Virus record (IMG/VR): IMGVR_UViG_3300031839_001685
Location: 1-39,500 of that record
Reading direction: 5' to 3' (one strand)
DNA: 39,500 nt
Origin: a virus
The translations under genes were made by a program, and so were the position numbers. Below are positions 20,055-28,219 of this stretch, one piece after another. Each line of letters begins with the position of its first letter. The first letter of the stretch is position 1. A model generated the notes under the pieces. That model was not told where the DNA came from, did not search any database, and was given only the letters and a program-made list of their open reading frames with translations.

Positions 20055-20854
20055 TCAATGCGTTTTGCCAGAGCCGCGGCTGGTTGTTCGATGATCTCAA
20101 GCGGCACCTGGGCGCGGTCGATGGCGTCACCGTGTCGGATGAGCCGATCCGTCGGGCGCGGGCGTGGATCTGCATCCGGTCGTCCGAGATCAACCGCATC
20201 ATTCGCCCCGCACACACCGTGCTGCAGGTGCATGACGTGAAGCCGCCACCATCTGAGGCGCAGCGCCTCGATCTCGGACACGTCACGTTCACACACCCGG
20301 TGCAGCAGTGGATCTGGCGCAACGTCAAGGTTCCCGGCACGGTGGTGCCGATCGGCGCCCGTGACGAGATCGCGCAGTGGGGGCTTCCAGAGCGGCCGAC
20401 AATCGGCTTCTTCTGCCGCGAGGTTGCCGGCGCCAAGGGGTCCGACCTGTTTGCCGAGGTCGTCCGCCTGGTGCGGCAGCAGATTGACTGCGACGTGCTG
20501 ATGATCGGTGACCGGCTGGGTCACATCGCCTCACTCGGCACCTATGAAACCCGCGCAGCCGGCCCTGACGACTACCGTCGCATTGACGTGCTGTTCTGCG
20601 CCAGCCGCAGCCCGGCCGTGCCGCTGAGTGTCTATGAAGCCAGCGCGGCGGGTTGCAGCGTGGTCACAACCGACCGCTGGTTTCCCGGTCCTTGCCGCTG
20701 GCCGAACGTGAAAACCGGCAACACACCGGCGGAACTCGCTCAGGCGCTGATCGCAGTGCTGCGCCTCCGTGGGCGCCATCCACCTGTTCGCCCCTTCCTG
20801 TTGTCCCACTGGGTCGCAGAGCAGGTGCGCATCGCCCGGGAGATCGCCCGATGA
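20051..20854 (+). CDS. GT-B-type glycosyltransferase-like protein
   Basis: 267-aa protein with a GT-B C-terminal half: TIGFFCREVAGAKGSDLFAEVV, then CDVLMIGDRLG, then IDVLFCASRSPAVPLSVYEASAAGCSVVTT. The last segment is the E-x7-E-like donor site of GT1/GT4 enzymes (YEASAAG). The N-terminal half is less clear. TTG at 20051 overlaps the previous stop (TTGA) and is the likely start. Longer frames would run deep into the upstream gene. The acceptor could be phage DNA, virion protein or host envelope. Confidence 0.75.
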   Translation: MINAFCQSRGWLFDDLKRHLGAVDGVTVSDEPIRRARAWICIRSSEINRIIRPAHTVLQVHDVKPPPSEAQRLDLGHVTFTHPVQQWIWRNVKVPGTVVPIGARDEIAQWGLPERPTIGFFCREVAGAKGSDLFAEVVRLVRQQIDCDVLMIGDRLGHIASLGTYETRAAGPDDYRRIDVLFCASRSPAVPLSVYEASAAGCSVVTTDRWFPGPCRWPNVKTGNTPAELAQALIAVLRLRGRHPPVRPFLLSHWVAEQVRIAREIAR

Positions 20855-21651
20855 CCAGACGCACAGCCCGGCTCTACTGCTCGCCGACGGCCGCCCATCA
20901 GCGCGCCATCATGGGCGGCTTGTGTGAGGCGATGCGCCGCGACGGCTGGGATGCGCAGGTGGCACGCTCGCGGGACTACGTGCCATCCGACCTCGCTGTG
21001 TTTTGGGGGCATCGTCAGCAGGTCATCATCGAGCACCAGCGCAAGATCGGGGGTGATTACCTGGTCTGCGAACGCGGCTATGTCGGCGACCGGTTCTACT
21101 GGACCTCGCTCGGCTTCAACGGGCTCAACGGCCGCGCGGATTTCGCCAACGAGTATGTGCCCGGCGATCGCTGGGAGCGCTACTACGCAGACCAGCTGCA
21201 GCCGGTTCGCTCGGGCGGCGACTATGCCCTGCTGATCGGGCAAGTCCCCGGTGACGCTGCCCTGGTCGGCCTGCCCGGCAATACGATGGAGCCGCTAATC
21301 AAGGAGCTGCGCGCCTGCATCCCTCGCACGTTCGGCATGCCGGTGCGCTATCGCCCGCACCCGCAGGTTGGGCATTCGGACACAACGCTCGAACAAGACC
21401 TCGAACGCGCTGCCGTGTGCGTCACGTGGAACAGCAACAGCGGCGTCATCAGCGCCCTGCACGGTGTGCCCACCGTCACCCTCGATCCCGGAGCCATGGC
21501 CTGGCCGGTCGCGGCGCATGAGTTGCAGCTCCAGCCCCTGGCCGACCGCACCGAGTGGTGCCATCGCATCGCATATGCGCAGTGGTCTCCGGACGAGATC
21601 GTCGACGGCAGCGCCTGGAAGCACCTCCGGAGGCGCTATTTCGACAGCTGA
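20851..21651 (+). CDS. Capsule-polysaccharide-type transferase-like protein
   Basis: 266-aa protein. The segments RYRPHPQVGHSDTTLEQDL, then AVCVTWNSNSGVISALHGVPTVTLDPG, match the region of capsule and CDP-glycerol-type transferases where an H-P motif is followed by an S-N-S-x-x-x-x-A-L-x-G-x-P donor loop. The N-terminus is shorter than in those families. The ATG overlaps the previous stop as ATGA. Its 3' end overlaps the convergent gene at 21636. The substrate is unknown. Confidence 0.7.
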   Translation: MTRRTARLYCSPTAAHQRAIMGGLCEAMRRDGWDAQVARSRDYVPSDLAVFWGHRQQVIIEHQRKIGGDYLVCERGYVGDRFYWTSLGFNGLNGRADFANEYVPGDRWERYYADQLQPVRSGGDYALLIGQVPGDAALVGLPGNTMEPLIKELRACIPRTFGMPVRYRPHPQVGHSDTTLEQDLERAAVCVTWNSNSGVISALHGVPTVTLDPGAMAWPVAAHELQLQPLADRTEWCHRIAYAQWSPDEIVDGSAWKHLRRRYFDS

Positions 21652-22091
21652 CGTTGCACGTATTTCTTGACGGCGTCATTTACTAACGCGCGGTTTAACT
21701 CGGGTGGATTCAGAGCCTTTTTGTCTTCGCCCCATCCAGCGACCTGAATATCTTGAATGATGGATCCATTCCAAATCTTATACCGCAATCCCATAACGTC
21801 CCTCGCGCCCCTTGGGCCGTGCTTTATCGGATGCTCAGAAACGCGAAAAACAACCTCAATGACTCGACTCTCAGCGTCTTCAATCGAATCGATAGATCCA
21901 TGAGTTTTCTTGATTTCCACGGTCGCCAGGCAGTCGCGGAGTTCGGGCAGGACTTCGCTCTCCATGACTTTCACGGCGGCATTTAGCTTCTCGTCAAGTT
22001 CCCTTGTGACGGCATCCGCTCTGGCACGCTCCGCATCTGCCGCAGCCTTCTTTTCAGCAAGGACAGCATCAATCGTTTCACCGAGGTTCAT
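21636..22091 (-). CDS. Reverse-strand accessory gene within the late region
   Basis: 151-aa protein of unknown function. The N-terminal 45 residues form a coiled coil (TIDAVLAEKKAAADAERARADAVTRELDEKLNAAV). The C-terminal part is alpha/beta (VIEVVFRVSEHPIKHGPRG, then LRYKIWNGSIIQDIQVAGWG). It is opposite to all late genes, visibly richer in A+T than its neighbours and sits between the transferase cassette and the second late dyad. This is the profile of a moron. AGGAG-type SD (plus CTCCT at 22099) precedes the ATG. The role is unknown. Confidence 0.8.
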   Translation of the reverse strand: MNLGETIDAVLAEKKAAADAERARADAVTRELDEKLNAAVKVMESEVLPELRDCLATVEIKKTHGSIDSIEDAESRVIEVVFRVSEHPIKHGPRGARDVMGLRYKIWNGSIIQDIQVAGWGEDKKALNPPELNRALVNDAVKKYVQRQLSK

Positions 22092-22140
22092 AGCTTTCTC
22101 CTAGTTGCCCTCGGGACTTCATAACACCCGCGAGTATTTA

Positions 22141-22166
22141 GTGCCACTTTCCCCTGTAGATGGCAC
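22141..22166 (+). promoter_or_regulatory. Late control element 2: GTGCCA-N14-TGGCAC dyad
   Basis: The second copy of the 26-bp dyad, 22 of 26 identical to 18109..18134, with the same arms and TGTAGA at the -10-like place. It lies 24-49 bp before the first head gene. It is not preceded by a consensus -35, as expected for an activator-dependent promoter. Confidence 0.6.
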
Positions 22167-22189
22167 TGGCGCGCACGCACTGTGCGGCC

Positions 22190-22405
22190 ATGTCCGACAC
22201 CGCCGCCCGACTCGCGCAGTACAAAGCCGCTGAGGTCCGCATCCTCAAGGCGCAAAGCCTGGGGCATGGCGATCGGTCGCTCACAAATGCATCACTGAGC
22301 GAAGTACGCGCCGCGATCAAGGACCTCGAATCCAAACTCGCCGCAGAGTCGCGCGGTGGCCGGCCGGCGCTAATGGTGTCTGGCTTCAACCGGGGGCTCG
22401 GATGA
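22190..22405 (+). CDS. Small head-completion protein (gpW/DUF6148-like)
   Basis: 71-aa protein (SDTAARLAQYKAAEVRILKAQ, then RSLTNASLSEVRAAIKDLESKL). The pattern is that of DUF6148/gpW-like proteins, two helices around a short hairpin, found directly upstream of portal genes in lambda-like phages. It should help join head and tail. Start ATG at 22190; the frame from 22160 would begin in the dyad element. The stop overlaps the portal ATG. Confidence 0.85.
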   Translation: MSDTAARLAQYKAAEVRILKAQSLGHGDRSLTNASLSEVRAAIKDLESKLAAESRGGRPALMVSGFNRGLG

Positions 22406-23982
22406 GCGGCGCCGGCGATCTGAACTGGATCGATCGCATCGTCGCCGAATTTTCGCCGGCGAAAGGCCTGCGCCGGCTCGGTGACCGCCGGGCGCTGGCG
22501 TATCTGCGCGGGTATGAGGCCAGTGAAGAAACCCGCAAGCGCCGCTTCCATCGCAACACGATGTCCGGCGAGACGCTGGCGCGGCTGTCGGCCATGCCCC
22601 TCCGCAACCAAGCCAGGCACCTCGAACGCAACCACGACATCGCGCGCGGCATCCTCGACAAGCTGGTCGATTTCACGGTGGGGCCGAATGGCATCACTGT
22701 TGAGCCGCAGCCGCGAACCCGCGACGGTGAGATCCACGAGGAGATCGCGGCGGAGCTGGAGCGCGACTTCGCCCAGTGGAGCGAATGGCCGGAGGTCACC
22801 TGGACCCACAGCCGCGGCTCGATGGAACGCCTGGCGGCGCGGTCGGCGTTCCGCGACGGCGAGGTGCTGGGGCAGCAGGTCGCTGGCCACCGCGCCGACC
22901 TCCGCTACTCCACGCATGTGCCGTTCGCGATCCAGTTCATGGAGGCGGATCACCTGCCGCTGGACCTGGAGAACCGCGCCACCAACCTGCGGCAGGGCAT
23001 CGAGCGCGACCAGTGGGGCCGGCCGATCCGCTATCACCTGCTGCGCGAGCATCCCGGCGATGAATACGCGGTGGCGGGCTACCAGGACACCGTGCCGGTT
23101 GATGCCGAGCGCATCCTTCACCCGCGCCACATCGATCGCATCGGCCAGCTGCGCGGCATCACCGTGCTGGCCTCGATCATCACCCGGTTGCAGGACCTGT
23201 GGGAGTACGAGGACAGCGAGCGCATCGCCGCAAAGATGGCCGCCTCCCTGGTGCTCAAGCTGACCCACGGCGCGCCGGACGTCTGGGACCCCAACAAGAA
23301 CACGTACGACCCCGCAAAGCCGCCCATTTTTCAGATGGACGGCGGCATGACTTATGTGTCGGCCGCGCCGGGCGAGGACGCTGAGTTTTTCGATACGAAG
23401 CGCCCGTACTCGGGCGTCGAACCCTTTGTAAATTCGCAGCTGCGCCGGATCTCCGGCGGTGTCGGACTGACGTACAGCGCGGTGGCCCGCGACTACAACG
23501 GCACGTATAGCGCGCAGCGGCAGGAGCTGGTCGAGAACTGGCCTCACTATCACGCCCTCACCGGCCAGTGGGTCGGCGAGTGGTCCCGTCCGGCCTACCA
23601 GGGCTGGGTGCGGTGGTGGGCGCTGAGCCGCAAGCGGCCGCTGCCGGCCGACCTCGATCTGAGCAGCCTGGCCGACGCGCTGTACCTCGGCCCGCCGATG
23701 CCGTGGATCGATCCCGAGCGCGAGGTCAACGCCCAGATCATGCAGGTGCAGGCGGCGTTCAAGTCGTCGGCCGCAGTGGTGCGCGAGCGCGGTGGCTCGC
23801 TGCGCGACACCTACCGGCAGATCCGCACGGAAATCGGCATGCGCCGCGAAGACGGCATCACCAGCACCGTCGACGTGCCCGCCGTCAACAACACGCCCGC
23901 CCGCCCCACGTCGACCGAAGCGCCGCCGCCGGCGGACGACGGATCGCGGCCGGGCGCGCACCAGCTGAGGATCGTCAAGTGA
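22402..23982 (+). CDS. Portal protein (lambda family)
   Basis: 526-aa portal protein that forms the DNA gateway at one capsid vertex. Diagnostic segments include RHLERNHDIARGILDKLVDFTVGPNG, then FRDGEVLGQQV, then VGLTYSAVARDYNGTYSAQRQ, all typical of the lambda gpB family. The C-terminal 50 residues are Pro/Ala-rich. ATG at 22402 overlaps the previous stop. The stop overlaps the GTG of the protease-capsid gene. A palindrome copy (22451..22464) lies near the start. Confidence 0.95.
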   Translation: MSGAGDLNWIDRIVAEFSPAKGLRRLGDRRALAYLRGYEASEETRKRRFHRNTMSGETLARLSAMPLRNQARHLERNHDIARGILDKLVDFTVGPNGITVEPQPRTRDGEIHEEIAAELERDFAQWSEWPEVTWTHSRGSMERLAARSAFRDGEVLGQQVAGHRADLRYSTHVPFAIQFMEADHLPLDLENRATNLRQGIERDQWGRPIRYHLLREHPGDEYAVAGYQDTVPVDAERILHPRHIDRIGQLRGITVLASIITRLQDLWEYEDSERIAAKMAASLVLKLTHGAPDVWDPNKNTYDPAKPPIFQMDGGMTYVSAAPGEDAEFFDTKRPYSGVEPFVNSQLRRISGGVGLTYSAVARDYNGTYSAQRQELVENWPHYHALTGQWVGEWSRPAYQGWVRWWALSRKRPLPADLDLSSLADALYLGPPMPWIDPEREVNAQIMQVQAAFKSSAAVVRERGGSLRDTYRQIRTEIGMRREDGITSTVDVPAVNNTPARPTSTEAPPPADDGSRPGAHQLRIVK

Positions 23983-26273
23983 AAGGCAAGCTGCAACTGA
24001 TCAAGGCGCGGGCACGCGCCGCCGTGCAATCGGCCCAGCTGCTGATCTACGGCGACATCGGCGACTTCGGCGACGCCGGCGTCACCGCGAAGGCCGTGGC
24101 GCAGCAGCTGATTGATCTGGACGCACCGGAGGTGCTGGTCCGCATCAACAGCTACGGCGGCCGCGTGGACGAGGGGCTGGCCATCTACGGCGCGCTGCGC
24201 GATTTCGACGGCACGGTGACCGTCCGGATCGAAGGCGTCGCCGCCAGCATCGCCGGCATCGTCGCCATGGCGGGCACACGTGTGGAGATCGCCCAGGACG
24301 CGCTACTGATGATCCACAGCGCCTGGAATTTCGCCGAGGGCAGCGCATCGGATTTGCGCAATGCCGCCGACGGGCTGGAAAAGGCCGACCGCCAGCTTGC
24401 CCAGATCTACGCCCGTAAAAGCGGGCGCAGCGTCGACGAGGAACTGGAGGCGATGCAGACCGGCGGTGACCGCTGGTTTACCGCCGAAGAAGCCCTGGCA
24501 GCCGGCTACGTCGATGCCATCTATGACCCCGATGACGCGAGCGCGTCTACACGCAACCCGATTCTGTGCGACGCGCTCACGCACTACCTGCCTCGCAGCG
24601 GCGCCTACGCCGCCGCGCTGCGCAAGCGGCTCAAGGCCGCGAAGCACCCCCCTACCGGCCGCAGGCCGAAACCCCTGGAGAATCGTATGAACTGGCTCGA
24701 ACTCGCCCGCAAGCTGGGCGTTGAAGTTGCGGATGACGCGGACGACGCCACCATCCGTGCCGCAATTGCTGCTCACCTCGGCCTCGATGAGGACGCGGAG
24801 GAAAGCGACATCATGCTCACCATCGCCGAGCGCGCGGCCGATGCTGGCAGCGGTGATGACGGCGAAGGCGATGACCCCAGCGCCCATAGCCGCGCGCGGA
24901 TGACCGCCGCCGCCAAGGCCGCCAAGCGGAAGACGGCTGCGAAGGCCAAGGCCAACGCCGACCCCACCCTGCAGCCGAACCGTCGCGAGCAGATCGAAGA
25001 GCTGTTCGATATCGCCGCGGAAGGACGCGACCAGGATAGTGCACTACGCACGATGCGCGCCCAGGCGCTGATCGGCACCGACACGGTTGCCGACGTGCGC
25101 AACCGCCTGCTGGCTCACCTGGGCAGCGGTACGGCGATCAGTTCCACCGTCGTCGTCCAGGGCGGTGAAGATAAGCGCGACAAGCGTGTTCGTGCTGCCG
25201 GCTTGTGGTTGATGGCCCGTGCCGGCGCAACGCTCAATGAAGAACAGCAGCGCGGCATGAACGGCAACAAGTTCCGGGGCATGAGCTTCCATGACCTCGC
25301 CCGCGACTGTCTGGAGGAGGCGGGCATCTATGCCCGGTCAATGAACCGCATGGACATCATCCATGCGGCCCTGACCCACTCCACCAGCGATTTCCCGAAT
25401 ATCTTCGAGAACGCGCTGCACAAGATGGTGCTCACCGGATTCGAGGCCCAGCAGCCCACCTGGGACCGGTTCTGCAAGGTCGGCTCGTTGAGCGACTTCC
25501 GCCCGCACATCCGGTACCGAATGTCGTCCTTTGGCGATCTCGAGGTGCGGCTGGAGAACGGCGAGTACAAGTCGCTGACCCTGAGCGACGCCGAGCGCGA
25601 AAGCATCGTTGCGAAGTCGCGCGGTGGAATTATCAATATCACGCGCGAGATGATCGTCAACGACGACATGAACGTCTTCAGCGGCTTGGCGCAGATGTTG
25701 GGTGGCGCTGCAGCGCGCACGCTCGACAAAGCGGTGTGCGAGCTCTTCGGCTTCAACGGTGGCAATGGCCCGACCATGGGCGACGGGAACCCGCTGTTCC
25801 ACGCGGACCACGGCAACATCGCCGCTGATGCCGCGGCGCCGACTGTCGCAGCGGTTGAGGCGATGCGGGTGCAAATGGGTTCCCAGCTTGATCCGGGTGG
25901 CAATGACTATCTCGATCTGCGGCCGGACCGCGCGCTCGCGCCGCTGTCGCTGGGTGGGCAGCTCCGGATCATCAATACCTCCACCTATGACCCGGATGCC
26001 AGCAATAAGCTCCAGCGCCCGAACATCGCGCTGAACATGCTGAGCGACATCATCGATACGCCCCGGCTGACTGGCAACGCCTGGTACCTGCTCGCAAACC
26101 CCAGCATTGATCCGACGTTCGAGGTTGGCTTCCTCGACGGCCAGCGTACTCCGCAGATCGCCCAGGAAGAGTCCTTCAATCAGGCTGGCATGAAGTGGCG
26201 GGTGGTCTACGAGTTCGGCGTCGCGGCCGTCGGCTGGCGCGGAATCATCAAGAACGCGGGTGCGGGCTCGTAA
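23979..26273 (+). CDS. ClpP-like head protease fused to major capsid protein
   Basis: 764-aa fusion. Residues about 1-215 form a ClpP-type protease with catalytic Ser90 in GVAASIAG and His113 in MIHSAW. Residues from about 237 form a scaffold-like helical region and then a major capsid protein (RGMSFHDLARDCLEEAG, then GGIINITREMIVNDDM, to the end). The protease should cut itself free and trim the scaffold. An ATG at 24687 (residue 237) has GGAG 6 nt upstream, so the capsid part could also be made alone (528 aa). GTG start by GTGA overlap with portal. Confidence 0.92.
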   Translation: MKGKLQLIKARARAAVQSAQLLIYGDIGDFGDAGVTAKAVAQQLIDLDAPEVLVRINSYGGRVDEGLAIYGALRDFDGTVTVRIEGVAASIAGIVAMAGTRVEIAQDALLMIHSAWNFAEGSASDLRNAADGLEKADRQLAQIYARKSGRSVDEELEAMQTGGDRWFTAEEALAAGYVDAIYDPDDASASTRNPILCDALTHYLPRSGAYAAALRKRLKAAKHPPTGRRPKPLENRMNWLELARKLGVEVADDADDATIRAAIAAHLGLDEDAEESDIMLTIAERAADAGSGDDGEGDDPSAHSRARMTAAAKAAKRKTAAKAKANADPTLQPNRREQIEELFDIAAEGRDQDSALRTMRAQALIGTDTVADVRNRLLAHLGSGTAISSTVVVQGGEDKRDKRVRAAGLWLMARAGATLNEEQQRGMNGNKFRGMSFHDLARDCLEEAGIYARSMNRMDIIHAALTHSTSDFPNIFENALHKMVLTGFEAQQPTWDRFCKVGSLSDFRPHIRYRMSSFGDLEVRLENGEYKSLTLSDAERESIVAKSRGGIINITREMIVNDDMNVFSGLAQMLGGAAARTLDKAVCELFGFNGGNGPTMGDGNPLFHADHGNIAADAAAPTVAAVEAMRVQMGSQLDPGGNDYLDLRPDRALAPLSLGGQLRIINTSTYDPDASNKLQRPNIALNMLSDIIDTPRLTGNAWYLLANPSIDPTFEVGFLDGQRTPQIAQEESFNQAGMKWRVVYEFGVAAVGWRGIIKNAGAGS

Positions 26274-26324
26274 GAGCCTGCCCCTCACGGTTGCACAACC
26301 CCCTGGCTTAACGAGGACAGCATC

Positions 26325-26672
26325 ATGGCTCGCAAACATGTCCAGCCCGGCAAGGTCATCGAGGTCGCCCTTACGGCGACGGTGGCTTCCGGCGAACTCA
26401 TCAAGGTCGGCGAACTCGCCGGTGTGGCGCTTGGCTCCGGTGGCAACGGTGACAGCATCAGCGTGGCGATCGACGAAGTGTTCAACGTCGACAAGGTCCC
26501 GACCGATGTCATCGCCGTCGGGACCGTGGTTTATCTGGACCCCGTCAACAAGCGTGTGACCCTGGCGACCGACGATGGCGGCAGCCCGCCCACGGATCTG
26601 ATCCGTGCCGGCGTGGCCACCAGCGCGGCCGGCAACCCGTCGGCCACGGTCAACGTCAAGCTGAACGCCTGA
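26325..26672 (+). CDS. DUF2190 capsid decoration-like protein
   Basis: 115-aa beta-rich protein (MARKHVQPGKVIEVALTATV, then GDSISVAIDEVFNVDKV, then VGTVVYLD). It fits DUF2190, a family of head decoration or stabilising proteins placed directly after the capsid gene. It probably binds capsid trimers and reinforces the filled head. A GAGGA-type SD lies before the ATG at 26325. Confidence 0.85.
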   Translation: MARKHVQPGKVIEVALTATVASGELIKVGELAGVALGSGGNGDSISVAIDEVFNVDKVPTDVIAVGTVVYLDPVNKRVTLATDDGGSPPTDLIRAGVATSAAGNPSATVNVKLNA

Positions 26673-26679
26673 TCTGACC

Positions 26680-27039
26680 GTGTTCGCAGACCTCGTCGCA
26701 GACGCTACCGTGACGCTCTTCGAGTCCCTCTCGGAGAGCGCCACCTACACCCCGCCCAACGGCGGGGTGGCGGTGGCCACGCGGGCGTCGATCGACGAAC
26801 CCAATGTAGAGCTGCCGCCGGGCGTGCCGCGATCTGCCATGCGCGAGCGGCAGCCGCAGTTGATTCTGCCGCGCGTATCCGACCCGGACGGCGCCTGGCA
26901 GGGCATCGGTAAGCCGCAGCGCGGTGCGGTGGTGGCGATCACCACTGTCACCCACGGCACCCGCACGTTCGAGATCGACAGCCTTGTGGACGCAGACTCG
27001 GATCGCTGGCGGGTTGCGGCGCGGGAGACAACAGCATGA
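26680..27039 (+). CDS. Head-tail connector protein (gpFII-like position)
   Basis: 119-aa beta-rich protein, GTG start at 26680. Its size, strand pattern (TATVTLFESL, then HGTRTFEIDSLVDADSDRWRV) and place between decoration and tail-completion genes fit the gpFII-like connector or neck group. Sequence similarity is too low for certainty. It would bind the gpW-like ring and form the tail docking site. Confidence 0.7.
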   Translation: MFADLVADATVTLFESLSESATYTPPNGGVAVATRASIDEPNVELPPGVPRSAMRERQPQLILPRVSDPDGAWQGIGKPQRGAVVAITTVTHGTRTFEIDSLVDADSDRWRVAARETTA

Positions 27040-27692
27040 ATGTGACGCTCACCCTCGCGGGCGGCGGCAACTTCGTGCTTCGCGGGCTGCAGGCCTCGCC
27101 GGGGCTGGTGCAGGCCGGCACCCGCAGGGCCGTCAACCGCACCCTGTCGCGCGCCCGCACCCAGGGCGCCAAGGGCATCGGCCAGCGGCTGCACCTCAAG
27201 GGCGCCTACATCCGCGAGCGGATGGAAACATTCCGTGCCACCGCGCAAACGCCGACCGCGCTGCTGCGGGTGCGCAAGCGCGAGACGCGGATGGATCGCT
27301 TTCCCCATCGGCAGCTCACCACGCGCGGCCGCAACGGTGGACGCAAGCCCGCCGGCATCCAGGTGCGCATCCGCAAGGATCGCGCGCCGAAGGTGCTGCG
27401 CTCGGCGTTTCTGGTGCCGCTCAAGAAGGGCAAGAAGTCGGCAGGCGCTGGAGGCGTCGGCATTGCCGTACGCACCTCGGTGCTGGAAAAGCTGGGCTAC
27501 GGCCGGTCGTTGAATCAGTCCAACCTCGGCGGTGCGGGATCGCGCCGCTACGAAGTGCTGCACACCACCTCGCTGGCCGACGCCATGCGCGACGTGCTGG
27601 GCGCCGGCCTCAACCGCGAGCTGGACCGCTACTACCGCCAGCAGATGGACAGCGAGATGAAGCGCGCGCTGGAACGGACGAAGCGCAAATGA
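27036..27692 (+). CDS. Minor tail protein Z-like
   Basis: 218-aa very basic protein. The pattern GTRRAVNRTLSRARTQGAKGIGQRLHLKGAYIRERM is that of lambda gpZ / phage minor tail protein Z, which completes the tail top before head joining. The middle is rich in Arg and Lys (GRNGGRKPAGIQVRIRKDRAPK). ATG overlaps the previous stop as ATGA. Confidence 0.85.
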   Translation: MNVTLTLAGGGNFVLRGLQASPGLVQAGTRRAVNRTLSRARTQGAKGIGQRLHLKGAYIRERMETFRATAQTPTALLRVRKRETRMDRFPHRQLTTRGRNGGRKPAGIQVRIRKDRAPKVLRSAFLVPLKKGKKSAGAGGVGIAVRTSVLEKLGYGRSLNQSNLGGAGSRRYEVLHTTSLADAMRDVLGAGLNRELDRYYRQQMDSEMKRALERTKRK

Positions 27693-28210
27693 TGCGCGAG
27701 GAACGCTATCTGCGTGCGCTTGTGGCCCGGCTGCAACGCATCACCATCGCCAACGGTTTCAACACCAATGGCGGAACGCGGGTGGAAGTGGACCCGCCGG
27801 ACGAGCACGAAGACGACTACGACTGGACGCCTACGACGCCGCCACGAGTCATCGTGCTGCCCGACAGCGTTGACCCGGCCAGCATCAATCGGCACCTGGT
27901 CAGCGCGCAGCAGTCCATCAGCGTTGTCGGCTACACCAACGCCACCCTCCCGCCCGCCGACGACGAAACCGACGTTGATCTCGCGTTGCGGCGCCGCGCG
28001 GTGGCGTACCCGCTGCTGGCCGATCTGCTGCGCGCCCTGTTTCCCGACGGCGCGGCAGACGCCTACCAGGACGACCTGGACAGCGTCGCGACATCCATCA
28101 CCTACAACGGCCACGCCCTGTATCCGCGTGACGACGGCGGCAGGACCACCGTTGTCGAGATCAGCGTGCTGGTCGATTTCAAGTTGCACCTCAACAACCC
28201 CGATCAATAG
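27689..28210 (+). CDS. Tail terminator-like protein (gpU position)
   Basis: 173-aa acidic protein starting MMREERYLRALVARLQRI. A central acidic loop (DEHEDDYDW) and a final strand (TTVVEISVLVDFKLHL) fit the alpha/beta fold of gpU-type tail terminators, which cap the tail tube. The family is inferred from position between gpZ-like and tail tube genes. ATG overlaps the previous stop. A long in-frame extension upstream (to 26924) is a shadow. Confidence 0.7.
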   Translation: MMREERYLRALVARLQRITIANGFNTNGGTRVEVDPPDEHEDDYDWTPTTPPRVIVLPDSVDPASINRHLVSAQQSISVVGYTNATLPPADDETDVDLALRRRAVAYPLLADLLRALFPDGAADAYQDDLDSVATSITYNGHALYPRDDGGRTTVVEISVLVDFKLHLNNPDQ

Positions 28211-28219
28211 GAGCCCACC

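Noticed and set aside
22138-23961. 607-codon minus-strand open frame opposite the portal gene
   Set aside because: Composition shadow of the portal gene; Arg/Ala-rich with no domain pattern, and it runs across the late dyad.
26924-27688. Upstream extension of the gpU-like frame
   Set aside because: It overlaps the connector and gpZ-like genes in another frame and has low-complexity translation; the ATG at 27689 overlaps the previous stop.
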